Shown here: piece after piece, positions 39,911 through 49,798 of the stretch
Position numbering within the stretch: position 1 is the first letter of the stretch
Layout of the letters: the number at the start of each line of letters is the position of its first letter
DNA from: Microbacterium sp. CFH 31415
GTDB taxonomy: Bacteria > Actinomycetota > Actinomycetes > Actinomycetales > Microbacteriaceae
Length of the DNA stretch: 64,000 nt
Reading direction: 5' to 3'
NCBI RefSeq assembly: GCF_022538185.1
Contig: NZ_JAKYXC010000014.1
Span: 18,292 to 82,291 of the forward strand
Notes under the pieces: model-generated
What the model saw: the letters and a program-made list of their open reading frames with translations, nothing else
What the model was told of the DNA's origin: nothing
Database searches by the model: none
Position numbers and translations under genes: made by a program

Positions 39911-42634
39911 TCAGGCGGCGACGGTCCTCCGCGCGGTGCGACCGCGGCGGATCCACTTCTCGACCTCGACGAACAGCGGCACGACGAGGGACAGCCCGAT
40001 GCAGATGAGCCACTCGCTCCCGTTGAGCGACACCGTGCCCACGAGCCGCTGGAGGAAGCCGATCTCGACCGCCGCGACGGTGATCGCCAGCGGGATCGCG
40101 AGCCACTTGATCGCGGCGAGGATCGGCGCCGACAGGCCGGACTCGGGATCGCGTCGCATCGCCAGTCCACCCAGGACCGCACCGAACGCAGCGACGACGA
40201 ACGTCATCGTCACAGGGACATTCGGCTCGGACGGGCTCGCCTGGCCGGAGAACAGCAGCAGCGGGATCAGCGTCATGAGGAAGAGCACGCCGCCGTAGAC
40301 GAACCACAGCGTGACGGCACCGGCGTTGGCGATCGTCTTCTTCGGATCCCGCGGCGGCTTGAGCATGATGCCGTCCGGCACCGGGTCGAGGAGGATCACG
40401 ATGACCGGGAAGATCGAGATGAAGAAGTTCAGGAACAGGATCATGATGGGCGTGAGCGGCACGCCGCTGTTGATGTCGAAGACACTCGCCACCAGGAACA
40501 GCAGCACCAGGGAGAACAGCTGCGACATCTGGTAGCGGACGTAGCTGACGATCTTCTCGTAGATCCCGCGCCCCAGCCGGACCGCGGTGACCAGCGTGCC
40601 GAAGTTGTCATCGACCAGGATCATCTTCCCGGCCTGCTTCGTCACCTCGCTGCCCGACCCCATCGCCACGCCGATGTCGGCCTGCTTGAGGGCGGCGGCG
40701 TCGTTCACGGCGTCACCGGTCATCGCGACGACGGCGCCGTCCTCCTGCATCAGGCGCGCGAGACGGAGCTTGTCCTCGGGGGTCACGCGGCCGAACACGT
40801 GCAGGTTCGGCAGAGCGGCCTTCAGCTCATCGTCGCTCATCGCCTGGATGTCGGCGCCGCTCGCGGCTCCGGGGCCGAGCCCGAGTTTCGCGCCGATGGC
40901 GGCGGCCGTGATCGCGTGGTCGCCGGTGATCATCCGCACCGCGATGCCGGCCTCGTGGGCGATGCGCACAGCCTCCTTCGACGAGGGGCGCAGCGGATCG
41001 ATGATGCCCACCAGACCGACGAAAGTGAGGTCCTTCACCTCGGCCATCGGGTCGTCCGGAACCGGCGAACCGGGCGCGAACCGCCGCACCGCGAACGCCA
41101 GCACGCGCAGACCCTGCTCCGACAGCTTCCGGTTCGCGCCGAGGACGGTCTGCAGCTGCGCGTCGATCGGCGCCGGGCCGTTGGCGGTCATCACCGTCGA
41201 GCAGCGGTCGAGCACGACATCCGGTCCGCCCTTGACGAGCGCGACCAGTCGCGTCGCGCCCTCCTGCGGCACCTCGTGGAAGGTCGCCATGAACTTGTAA
41301 GCGGAGTCGAACGGCACCTCGGCGGCGCGGGGGAACTTCGCGCGAGTGAGCTCGGCGTCGGCACCCATCTTGGCGGCGAGCACGACGAGGGCGGCCTCGG
41401 TCGGATCGCCGATCACGACGCCGTCGTCCGACACCGTCGCATCGCTGCAGAGGGTGAGCCCGAGCGCGAGCTGCGTGAAGTCGGGCACGGGCTGCCCGGC
41501 GACCTGCCGGATGTCTCCCGTCTTCTCGTATCCGCTCCCGCCGACCGTGAACGAGTCGCCCGCGTAGTAGAGCGACTCGACGGTCATCTCGTTCATCGTG
41601 AGCGTGCCGGTCTTGTCGGAGTTGATCGCGCTCGTCGCGCCCAGCGTCTCGACATCGGTGAGGTTCTTCACGACCGCCTGGTGCTCGGCGAGCTGGCGCG
41701 ATCCGTACGAGAGCATCGCCTGCACGAACGAGGGCATACCGGTGGGGATGGCCGAGATCGCCATGGAGATGCCGAGCAGGATGACGGACGCGAGCGGCTG
41801 CTGACGCACCAGCCCGAAGATCACGATGACCGCAACGGCACCCCACGCGATCCAGCCGAGCACGCCGGTGAGCGAGTCGAGCTCCCGCTGCAGCGGAGAC
41901 TTCGCCTGCTTCACCGACGACAGCATCGAGGCGATCTGCCCCATCTGGGTCGTCATGCCGGTGTCGGTGATCACGACGGTCGCGGTGCCGCGGGTGACCT
42001 GCGTGTTCTGGAACGCCATGTTGGCGCGGTCGCCCAGCGTCGTATCGGGGTCACCGATGGTCGCGGCGTCCTTGGCGATCGGAGCGCTCTCACCGGTCAG
42101 CGCCGCTTCCTGGGTCTCGAGCGTCGCGGAGCGCAGGATGCGGCCGTCGGCGGGCACGATGTCGCCGGCTTCGAGCGCGACGAGGTCGCCGGGCACGATG
42201 TCGGTCGCGGCGATCTGCAGGAGACTCCCGTCGCGGATGACCCGGGCCTGCGGGATCTGCATCTTCGACAGGGCGTCGACGGAGGCCTTCGCCTTCATCT
42301 CCTGGCTCGCCCCCAGGAACACGTTCAGCACCACGAGGGCGCCCACCACGATGCCGACGCTGACCTGTCCGATGAGCAGGCTGATCACCGCGACGATGAC
42401 GAGCATCACGTTCATCGGGTCGGCGAGCTGGCTCAGCGACACCTGCCAGAGCGACGGCGGCTTCTCGGCCGCGATCGCATTGGGCCCGTGCTCGGCGAGC
42501 CGCCGCTCCGCCTCGGTCGCGGTCAGCCCGCGTTCGCGGTCGGATCCGAGGGCGGCGACGACCTCGTCGGGCTCTTTCGTGTACCAGGGGGTCGGTCCGG
42601 CGGCAGCGGTCGGCGACGATTCCACGGTGCTCAT
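39911..42634 (-). CDS. cation-transporting P-type ATPase (P2-type)
   Basis: This 907-residue pump has the P2A layout: cation-ATPase N-domain (residues 15-85), two helices, an actuator domain with LTGESAPI, a phosphorylation site INSDKTGTLTMNEM (about residue 342), a nucleotide domain with FKGG-like ALVKGGPD, the hinge MTGDAVNDAAALKQADIGVAMG and six C-terminal helices. In calcium pumps helix M4 reads PEGLP, with Glu as an ion ligand; here it is PTGMP, so the transported ion is uncertain. The ATG follows a TATGGT box by 12 nt. A TetR regulator gene precedes it on the same strand and may control it. Confidence 0.93.
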   Translation of the reverse strand: MSTVESSPTAAAGPTPWYTKEPDEVVAALGSDRERGLTATEAERRLAEHGPNAIAAEKPPSLWQVSLSQLADPMNVMLVIVAVISLLIGQVSVGIVVGALVVLNVFLGASQEMKAKASVDALSKMQIPQARVIRDGSLLQIAATDIVPGDLVALEAGDIVPADGRILRSATLETQEAALTGESAPIAKDAATIGDPDTTLGDRANMAFQNTQVTRGTATVVITDTGMTTQMGQIASMLSSVKQAKSPLQRELDSLTGVLGWIAWGAVAVIVIFGLVRQQPLASVILLGISMAISAIPTGMPSFVQAMLSYGSRQLAEHQAVVKNLTDVETLGATSAINSDKTGTLTMNEMTVESLYYAGDSFTVGGSGYEKTGDIRQVAGQPVPDFTQLALGLTLCSDATVSDDGVVIGDPTEAALVVLAAKMGADAELTRAKFPRAAEVPFDSAYKFMATFHEVPQEGATRLVALVKGGPDVVLDRCSTVMTANGPAPIDAQLQTVLGANRKLSEQGLRVLAFAVRRFAPGSPVPDDPMAEVKDLTFVGLVGIIDPLRPSSKEAVRIAHEAGIAVRMITGDHAITAAAIGAKLGLGPGAASGADIQAMSDDELKAALPNLHVFGRVTPEDKLRLARLMQEDGAVVAMTGDAVNDAAALKQADIGVAMGSGSEVTKQAGKMILVDDNFGTLVTAVRLGRGIYEKIVSYVRYQMSQLFSLVLLFLVASVFDINSGVPLTPIMILFLNFFISIFPVIVILLDPVPDGIMLKPPRDPKKTIANAGAVTLWFVYGGVLFLMTLIPLLLFSGQASPSEPNVPVTMTFVVAAFGAVLGGLAMRRDPESGLSAPILAAIKWLAIPLAITVAAVEIGFLQRLVGTVSLNGSEWLICIGLSLVVPLFVEVEKWIRRGRTARRTVAA

Positions 42635-42640
42635 GTGGCG

Positions 42641-42646
42641 ACCATA
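42641..42646 (-). promoter_or_regulatory. leaderless -10 box of the P-type ATPase gene
   Basis: On the minus strand TATGGT starts 12 nt before the ATG at 42634. It indicates a promoter separate from the TetR gene. Confidence 0.5.
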
Positions 42647-42718
42647 CCGCCGCTCATTCGGCGGGGCGAGAATGAGATCCGCGTTCGCCGGGTGATTTCG
42701 GAGAGCGGATGCCGCGGC

Positions 42719-43402
42719 TCAGTCGAGCCGCTCCTGCAGTCGCCGCGCGACCTCGGCCGCCGGCATGGAACGGGGGAAGACCGCCACCACGACGTCGTCG
42801 GCCGCGGCACCCCGAGCCTCCCCGTCGGGCTGCACGCCGAACCGACGCAGCGCATCGTCGAGCGCTCGGCGCAGCACCGAGACGGGCACGCGCTTGGGCC
42901 CGCGGAGCAGCTGACGCAGCACGTGATTGTGGATCGCGGTGACGAGCGCGGCGAAGCCGACGGCGTCGATCGGGTCGAGCCCCGGCAGCGCGCTGCGGAG
43001 GTACTCGTCGAACAGGCGCTCGTAGCGGAAGACGGTGACGATCTCGCGTTCGCGGAGCGCCGGCACCTGGCGCACGACCGTGTAGCGCCGGCGCGCGAGT
43101 TCGGGGTCGGCGGCGAAGTGGGCGTAGACCAGGATGGATGCCTCGCACACCGCCTTCCACGGATCGGGGTGCGATCCCGCCAGGAACTCGCGCAGGCGCT
43201 CCAGCAGCAGCTCATGGTCGGCGAACACGACGTCGTCCTTGCCGCCGAACTGGCGGAAGAACGTCGAGCGCGACACCCCCGCGGCTTGGGCGATCTGCTC
43301 GACCGAGGTCTGATCGAAGCCCTGCTCGGCGAACAGCTCGAGCGCGGCGGCGACGACCGCGGCCTGCGGCGCGGCGGAGGGGATGGCGGTGGTGTCGGAC
43401 AT
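42719..43402 (-). CDS. TetR-family transcriptional regulator
   Basis: This 227-residue repressor has the TetR HTH in residues 14-60 (AALELFAEQGFDQTSVEQIA, then AAGVSRSTFFRQFGGKDDV). The C-terminal ligand and dimer domain (about 75-200) is helical. The ATG at 43402 is used; a TAGGCT box lies 16 nt upstream of it. The gene sits between the P-type ATPase (same strand, 84 bp downstream) and the divergent DAO-Rieske oxidoreductase, either of which could be its target. No clear operator palindrome was found. Confidence 0.88.
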   Translation of the reverse strand: MSDTTAIPSAAPQAAVVAAALELFAEQGFDQTSVEQIAQAAGVSRSTFFRQFGGKDDVVFADHELLLERLREFLAGSHPDPWKAVCEASILVYAHFAADPELARRRYTVVRQVPALREREIVTVFRYERLFDEYLRSALPGLDPIDAVGFAALVTAIHNHVLRQLLRGPKRVPVSVLRRALDDALRRFGVQPDGEARGAAADDVVVAVFPRSMPAAEVARRLQERLD

Positions 43403-43529
43403 CTCGGGGGAGAGCCTAGTGAACGTGCGTCGGCCGCGGCATCCGAATCTCCGTCCTCATCGCTCTCACCTGCCGGGGAGCCTTGTCAACGGGCTGTCGC
43501 CGCGCGCTCGCGGGGAGTTGACTGGCGGC

Positions 43530-45173
43530 ATGGCGTCGATCTGGAAGCACGCAGCCGGCATCGTCGAAGGCTCGCCGTTCGAGCCGGGACGGCACCACGA
43601 GGTCATCGTCGTCGGCGGGGGCATCACCGGGCTCACCACAGCCCTGCTGCTCGCGCGGGCTGGACGCGACGTCGCCGTCCTGGAGGCGGGCGAGGTGGCG
43701 AACCTCGCGACCGGGGCGAACACGGGCAAGCTCTCGCTGCTGCAGGGCTCGGTGCTGTCGTCGCTGCGCCGCCATCATCCGGCGCGCCTCGTCCGTGCCT
43801 ATGCCGACGCGAACCGCGACGGCGCCGAATGGCTGCTCGATTTCGCCGGCGGTGCGGGCGTGCCGTACTCGCGGCGGACCGCCTATTCGTATGCGCAGAC
43901 TCCCGAGGGCGCTGAGTGCGTCGACGCGGAGCGGGATGCCGCGGCCCAGGCAGGCCTGCCGGTGCGTCGTGTCGAGGGTTCCGAGCTCACCGACAGCGGC
44001 GTGCCGATGCAGGCGGCGGTGGCGCTCGACGACCAGGTCGCGATCGATCCGCAACGCGTCGCGGTCGCGCTCGCGCGCGCCTTCCTCGCGGCGGGCGGCA
44101 CGCTGCACACCGGCGCTCGAGTCACGCGCGTGCACGTCGTGCCGAGGGCGCGGGTGTGGACCGACGAGGGGTCGGCATCGGCCGATCGCGTCGTGCTCGC
44201 CACGGCCGCCCCGATCACCGACCGCGGGCTGTACTTCGCGAAGGTGCGCGGGCTGCGGTCCTCGTGCGTCGCATTCGCGATCGACGCGCCGGTGCCCGAC
44301 GGGCTGTACCTCTCGGTGGACGGCGAGACGAAGTCGGTCCGGTCGATCACACCCGCCGACGGGCCCGCCGACGCCGCGCAGCTGATCGTCGGCGGCAACG
44401 GCTTTCCGGTCGGGCGGGCGGCCTCGCCGCAGGCCGAGATCGACGACCTCATCCGCTGGGCCGGCGTGCAGTTCCCGGGCGCCGAACCCGTCGCGCAGTG
44501 GTCGGCGCAGGACTACCAGTCGCATGACCTCATGCCGTTCGTCGGGGCGATGCCGCGAGGGCTCGGACGCATCCGCTTCGCGACGGGCTTCGCGAAGTGG
44601 GGGCTCTCGAACGGGCCGGCGGCGGCGCTGCGGCTCGCCGCCGAGATCGAGCGGGTGCCGTGGCGCGACCGCCCGGAGTGGATGCGGGTCATCGCGACGC
44701 GAATGACCGTCCCGGCCGATCTGGCTCGCGGCGGCGTCGAGAACCTCCGCGTCGGGTGGGAGGCCGCCAGCGGCTGGGTCGGTGCCCAGACGGTGCCGAC
44801 GCCGGTGCGCCGACCGGCCGAGGGCGAGGGGATCGTGGCGAACCGCGCCGGTCACCCGGTGGGCATCTCGACAGTCGACGGCGCGACGCGGGCGGTGAGC
44901 GCGGTGTGCACCCACCTCGGCGGGGTGCTCGCGTGGAACGACGCCGAGCGCTCGTGGGACTGCCCGCTCCACGCGTCGCGGTTCGCCGCGGACGGGACGC
45001 GCATCGAGGGCCCGGCGGTGTGCGACCTTGCCCGGCTTCCTCGCGTGCGCGGCGAGGAGCGTGAGGGTCCGGAGGGGCACCAGGATCCCGAAGAGCACGC
45101 GGGTCCGCAGGCGCGTCAAGAGGAGGAGGTGACGCCAAGCACCCCGCCCACGTCCGCCGCCGCCGCGCGCTGA
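43530..45173 (+). CDS. FAD-dependent oxidoreductase fused to a Rieske iron-sulfur domain
   Basis: This 547-residue protein has a DAO-type FAD domain (about 20-390) with the dinucleotide motif VIVVGGGITGLTTALLLARA and LEAGEVANLATGANTGKL. After a linker with a possible membrane-associated segment, a Rieske domain (about 440-510) carries both ligand pairs, CTHLGG and CPLHASRF. This layout occurs in Bacillus YhfW-like proteins, which are thought to pass electrons between an amine or amino-acid oxidation site and a partner. The C-terminal 45 residues are polar and low-complexity. The ATG at 43530 is chosen from the domain start; the ribosome site is weak. Confidence 0.85.
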   Translation: MASIWKHAAGIVEGSPFEPGRHHEVIVVGGGITGLTTALLLARAGRDVAVLEAGEVANLATGANTGKLSLLQGSVLSSLRRHHPARLVRAYADANRDGAEWLLDFAGGAGVPYSRRTAYSYAQTPEGAECVDAERDAAAQAGLPVRRVEGSELTDSGVPMQAAVALDDQVAIDPQRVAVALARAFLAAGGTLHTGARVTRVHVVPRARVWTDEGSASADRVVLATAAPITDRGLYFAKVRGLRSSCVAFAIDAPVPDGLYLSVDGETKSVRSITPADGPADAAQLIVGGNGFPVGRAASPQAEIDDLIRWAGVQFPGAEPVAQWSAQDYQSHDLMPFVGAMPRGLGRIRFATGFAKWGLSNGPAAALRLAAEIERVPWRDRPEWMRVIATRMTVPADLARGGVENLRVGWEAASGWVGAQTVPTPVRRPAEGEGIVANRAGHPVGISTVDGATRAVSAVCTHLGGVLAWNDAERSWDCPLHASRFAADGTRIEGPAVCDLARLPRVRGEEREGPEGHQDPEEHAGPQARQEEEVTPSTPPTSAAAAR

Positions 45174-45241
45174 GGTCGGCGGCGGCGCGTCGCTGCGGTC
45201 CGGAGCGCCCGGCACGCGGTAGTAGGCTGGGGTACTGGTCG

Positions 45242-45261
45242 ATATCTCGACGTCGAGACGC
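45242..45261. promoter_or_regulatory. palindromic operator upstream of sucC
   Basis: A 14-bp perfect palindrome TCTCGACGTCGAGA (45245-45258) lies in a 20-bp window that matches the icd operator at 61633-61652 in 16 of 20 positions. It starts about 14 nt after a TAGGCT box (45223-45228) and 48 nt before the sucC GTG, so a bound protein could block early transcription. A shared TCA-cycle regulator is inferred. Confidence 0.6.
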
Positions 45262-45308
45262 TTTTCGCGTCATCCCACCCCCATTCGCCACCTGCGAAGG
45301 AATGCACT

Positions 45309-46472
45309 GTGGATCTGTACGAGTACCAGGCACGTGATCTTTTCGAGAAGTACGAGGTGCCGGTTCTCGCCGGCATCATCGCGGATACGCCGGAGGAGGT
45401 GCGGGCCGCAGCCGAGAAGATCGGCGGAGTCGTCGTCGTCAAGGCGCAGGTCAAGACCGGCGGCCGCGGCAAGGCCGGCGGCGTGAAGGTCGCCAAGACG
45501 CCCGATGAGGCCTACGAGGCCGCGAAGGCCATCCTCGGCCTCGACATCAAGGGCCACGTCGTCAAGCGCGTCATGGTCGCGCAGGGCGCACGCATCGACA
45601 AGGAGTACTACTTCTCGGTGCTGCTCGACCGCGCGAACCGCTCCTACCTGTCTTTGGCGAGCGTCGAAGGCGGCATGGAGATCGAGGAGCTCGCCGTCGA
45701 GCGCCCCGAGGCCCTCGCCCGCGTGAACGTCGACCCGCTGCAGGGCATCGACAAGGAGAAGGCCGTCGAGATCGCCGAGGCCGCCGGTTTCGCGCCCGAG
45801 CTCGTCGACATGGTCAGCGACGTCTTCGTCAAGCTCTACGCCGTCTACAAGGGCGAGGACGCGACGCTCGTCGAGGTCAACCCGCTCATCCTGTCGGAGG
45901 AGGGCGAGATCATCGCCCTCGACGGCAAGGTCTCGCTCGACGAGAACGCCGACTTCCGGCACGCCGCCCACGCGCTGCTCGAGGACAAGGCCGCGGCCGA
46001 CCCGCTCGAGGCGAAGGCCAAGGAGAACGACCTCAACTACGTCAAGCTCGACGGCGAGGTGGGCGTGATCGGCAACGGCGCGGGCCTCGTGATGTCGACG
46101 CTCGACGTCGTCGCCTACGCGGGTGAGAACCACGGCGGCGTGAAGCCCGCCAACTTCCTCGACATCGGCGGCGGCGCCTCGGCGGAGGTCATGGCAGCCG
46201 GCCTCGACGTCATCCTCGGCGACCCGCAGGTCAAGAGCGTGTTCGTCAACGTCTTCGGCGGCATCACGGCGTGCGACGCCGTCGCCAAGGGCATCGTCGG
46301 CGCGCTGGCCGAGCTGGGCTCGAGCGCCTCGAAGCCGCTGGTCGTGCGCCTCGACGGCAACAAGGTCGAGGAGGGCCGCGCGATCCTGCGCGACGCGAAC
46401 CACCCGCTCGTGACGCTCGCCGAGACGATGGACGAGGGCGCCGATAAGGCCGCCGAGCTCGCCAACGCCTGA
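45309..46472 (+). CDS. sucC: succinyl-CoA synthetase (ADP-forming) beta subunit
   Basis: This 387-residue subunit converts succinyl-CoA to succinate with ATP formation in the TCA cycle. It starts [19 protein letters not shown], has an ATP-grasp domain (residues 1-235) with [19 protein letters not shown], and a C-terminal flavodoxin-like domain containing [12 protein letters not shown] and [11 protein letters not shown]. The start is GTG 45309 with AAGGA upstream. It forms an operon with sucD, 33 nt downstream. Residue length is typical. A palindrome shared with icd sits in its 5' region. Confidence 0.97.
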   Translation: MDLYEYQARDLFEKYEVPVLAGIIADTPEEVRAAAEKIGGVVVVKAQVKTGGRGKAGGVKVAKTPDEAYEAAKAILGLDIKGHVVKRVMVAQGARIDKEYYFSVLLDRANRSYLSLASVEGGMEIEELAVERPEALARVNVDPLQGIDKEKAVEIAEAAGFAPELVDMVSDVFVKLYAVYKGEDATLVEVNPLILSEEGEIIALDGKVSLDENADFRHAAHALLEDKAAADPLEAKAKENDLNYVKLDGEVGVIGNGAGLVMSTLDVVAYAGENHGGVKPANFLDIGGGASAEVMAAGLDVILGDPQVKSVFVNVFGGITACDAVAKGIVGALAELGSSASKPLVVRLDGNKVEEGRAILRDANHPLVTLAETMDEGADKAAELANA

Positions 46473-46493
46473 GCCCCAGACATCCGGAACTAG

Positions 46494-47408
<915 letters not shown>

Positions 47409-47423
47409 ATCGTACGCACTCCC

Positions 47424-47451
47424 GGAAGGCCCCGCTTCGGCGGGGCCTTCC
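47424..47451 (+). terminator. terminator of the sucCD operon
   Basis: A 12-bp perfect stem GGAAGGCCCCGC / GCGGGGCCTTCC is closed by a TTCG tetraloop, 15 nt after the sucD stop. No T-tract follows. The remaining 186 bp to the next gene hold no gene that I can support. Confidence 0.85.
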
Positions 47452-47625
47452 TGCGTGCGGGGGTGGCGGCGGGCGAAGCATCCGTCCCCTCCCAGCTCTT
47501 CCTGCGCTCTCGCCGTCGCGCTGTCGTTTCCTGCAGGCGCGGTCGATTCCGACGGGCGCGTGCGCAGGTTTCGGCAGCGCGACTGGTCGGGCGTCGAGCC
47601 CGGCCGACCTGCCGTCATGCCGGGT

Positions 47626-47631
47626 TAGGGT
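47626..47631 (+). promoter_or_regulatory. leaderless -10 box of the nitroreductase-fold gene
   Basis: TAGGGT starts 12 nt before the ATG at 47638; the interval is too short for a normal ribosome site. Confidence 0.5.
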
Positions 47632-47637
47632 GAGGGA

Positions 47638-48078
47638 ATGCCGCTGACCGGAGAGTACAAGCCGTCCACTTCCGACTGGGCCCGCAAGCAGGCTGAGGCG
47701 TACGAGGCCTCGGACGGGCAGAAGGCGAACACCCTGCGCGGCGTGCCGATCATCGTGCTGACGTCGGTCGGTGCGAAGAGCGGCGGCCTGCGCAAGACCG
47801 CGCTCATGCGCGTCGAGCGCGAGGGGCGCTACCTCGCGGTGGCGTCGAAGGGCGGGCATCCCGAGCCGCCGAAGTGGTACTGGAACATCCGCACGAACCC
47901 GCACGTCGAGCTGCAGGACGGCGCCGTCAAACGCGACTACCTGGCGCGCGAGCTGTCGGGCGACGAGCGGACCGAGTGGTGGGCGCGTGCGGTCGAGGTG
48001 TGGCCGGACTACGACGCGTACCAGGCAAAGACCGATCGCGAGATCGCCGTGTTCCTGCTGGAGCCCATCGAGGCCTGA
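47638..48078 (+). CDS. nitroreductase-fold deazaflavin (F420)-dependent family protein
   Basis: This 146-residue DUF385/DDN-like protein has [33 protein letters not shown] as the central beta-barrel region and [17 protein letters not shown], the family's F420-contacting stretch. [19 protein letters not shown] is the usual C-terminal helix signature. Relatives reduce nitroimidazoles or quinones with F420H2. It is more canonical than the second family member at 33424. It is convergent with the purine permease gene across a large hairpin repeat. Confidence 0.88.
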   Translation: MPLTGEYKPSTSDWARKQAEAYEASDGQKANTLRGVPIIVLTSVGAKSGGLRKTALMRVEREGRYLAVASKGGHPEPPKWYWNIRTNPHVELQDGAVKRDYLARELSGDERTEWWARAVEVWPDYDAYQAKTDREIAVFLLEPIEA

Positions 48079-48120
48079 CCCGCCGGCGCCTCGCGCCCGG
48101 CGCCTCGCGCCTGGCGCCGG

Positions 48121-48203
48121 GCGTAACGTCGGACATCATGGCGAAACGCCGGGACGAGGCATCCCTCATCCCGGCGTTTCTCGCGAGATCTCCGACGTTG
48201 CGC
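48121..48203. repeat. 83-bp imperfect palindrome between convergent genes
   Basis: The arms pair as AACGTCGGA with TCCGACGTT at the base, and AAACGCCGGGA with TCCCGGCGTTT near the tip. The loop is around GGCATCC. The tip (CGCCGGG ... GGCATCC ... CCCGGCG) is the same as in each unit of the array at 31737-32306, so both belong to one repeat family. It may terminate transcription from both sides. Confidence 0.8.
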
Positions 48204-48205
48204 GG

Positions 48206-49678
48206 TCAGCCCGCGAGGAGCACCTCCAGCGGGCCGCGCGCGAAGTACAGCACGAACCCGGCGGCGACGATCCACAGCAGCGGGCTGATCTCCTTCGCCT
48301 TGCCGGACAGCGCCCGCACGATCACCCACGAGATGAAGCCCGCCCCGATGCCGTTGGCGATCGAGTACGTGAGCGGCATCACGGTCACAGCAAGGAAGAC
48401 GGGCAGCAGCACCGAGAACTCGGAGAAGTCGATGTAGCGGATCTGCGCCATCATGAGCGCACCGACGATGACGAGCGCTGCGGCCGCGACCTCGGTGGGC
48501 ACGATCGACACGAGCGGCGTGAAGAACATCGCGACGAGGAACAGTCCGCCGGTGACGACGTTGGCGAGGCCGGTCCGTGCGCCCTCGCCGATGCCGGCAC
48601 CCGACTCGATGAAGACCGTGTTCGACGAGGCCGACGCGTAGCCGCCCGCGACCGCGCCGACGCCCTCGACGATCAGCGCGGACTTGAGGCGCGGGAAGTC
48701 GCCCTTGGCGTCGGCGACGCCGGCTTCCTTCGACAGGCCCGTCATGGTGCCCATCGCGTCGAAGAAGTTCGTGAAGACGAGCGTGAAGACGAGCATGAGC
48801 GCGGCGAGCACGCCGATGCGCTCGAACGATCCGAACGAGACCTGGCCGATGAGCGACAGGTCGGGGATGCTCACGAGCGACGCGGGAAGCTCGGGAACCG
48901 AGAGCCCCCAGCCGCCGGGGTTGACGCCGTCGTCGGTGAACTTCGGGCCGATGTTCCAGATCGCCTCGACGACGACGGCCAGGACGGTGCCGCTGACGAG
49001 GCCGATGAGGATGCCGCCCTTGACCTTGCGGGCCACGAGGACGCCGGTGAGCAGCAGGGTGAACACGAAGATGAGCGTCGGCACCGTCGCGACCGAGCCG
49101 TCGACGCCCAGGCCGATCGGGGGAGATGACGCGCCGGTCGTCGTGACGAAGCCGGCGTCGACGAAGCCGATGAAGGCGATGAACAGGCCGATGCCGACTG
49201 TGATCGCGAGCTTGAGCTGCACCGGCACGGCGTCGAAGATCATGCGGCGCAGGCCGGTCGCGGCGAGCAGCACGATGAGGAGGCCGTTGATCACCACGAG
49301 GCCCATCGCCTCCGCCCAGGTGACCTGGCCGACGACCGACACCGCGAGGAACGAGTTGATCCCGAGGCCGGCGGCGAAGGCGAACGGCAGGCGGGTGACC
49401 AGGCCGAACAGCACCGTCATGACGCCCGCGGTCAGCGCCGTGACGGCGGCGACCTGCGTGAACCCGAGGGAGTTGCCGTCGACGTCGATCCCGCCCGACA
49501 GGATGATCGGGTTCAGGATGACGATGTAGGCCATCGTCACGAACGTCACCACACCACCGCGGACCTCGGCTCCGACCGTCGAACGGCGGCGCGTGATCTC
49601 GAAGAAGCGGTCCACGCCATTGCGTGGTTCGGGGGACTCTGCGGTGGTGTCGACGACGGGCGACGGGGTTGTGCTCAT
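48206..49678 (-). CDS. NCS2-family purine permease (AzgA type)
   Basis: This 490-residue permease has about 12-14 membrane helices. It opens with GVDRFFEITRRRSTVGAEVR and TFVTMAYIVILNP, the AzgA-subfamily hallmark. The substrate-site helices carry TNFFDAMGTMTGLSKEAG (about residue 300) and FIESGAGIGEGARTGLANV (about 355). AzgA members import adenine, guanine or hypoxanthine with protons. The ATG at 49678 has GGAGG upstream. Its closeness to purN and purH suits purine salvage next to purine synthesis, though it is divergent from that group. Confidence 0.9.
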   Translation of the reverse strand: MSTTPSPVVDTTAESPEPRNGVDRFFEITRRRSTVGAEVRGGVVTFVTMAYIVILNPIILSGGIDVDGNSLGFTQVAAVTALTAGVMTVLFGLVTRLPFAFAAGLGINSFLAVSVVGQVTWAEAMGLVVINGLLIVLLAATGLRRMIFDAVPVQLKLAITVGIGLFIAFIGFVDAGFVTTTGASSPPIGLGVDGSVATVPTLIFVFTLLLTGVLVARKVKGGILIGLVSGTVLAVVVEAIWNIGPKFTDDGVNPGGWGLSVPELPASLVSIPDLSLIGQVSFGSFERIGVLAALMLVFTLVFTNFFDAMGTMTGLSKEAGVADAKGDFPRLKSALIVEGVGAVAGGYASASSNTVFIESGAGIGEGARTGLANVVTGGLFLVAMFFTPLVSIVPTEVAAAALVIVGALMMAQIRYIDFSEFSVLLPVFLAVTVMPLTYSIANGIGAGFISWVIVRALSGKAKEISPLLWIVAAGFVLYFARGPLEVLLAG

Positions 49679-49692
49679 GAATAACCTCCGCG

Positions 49693-49703
49693 CTAAACGT
49701 TAG
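49693..49703. promoter_or_regulatory. short palindrome upstream of the purine permease
   Basis: CTAAACGTTAG lies 15 nt before the permease start and could be an operator or part of the promoter. It is short and unsupported by a second copy. Confidence 0.25.
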
Positions 49704-49798
49704 TGCTCACGGACCTGCGCCGATGACCGGACCGGATGCCGCGACCGGCCGCATCGCCGCCGGGACGTCGGCTCGGCGCTGGGTAGGGTCGATGGCGC

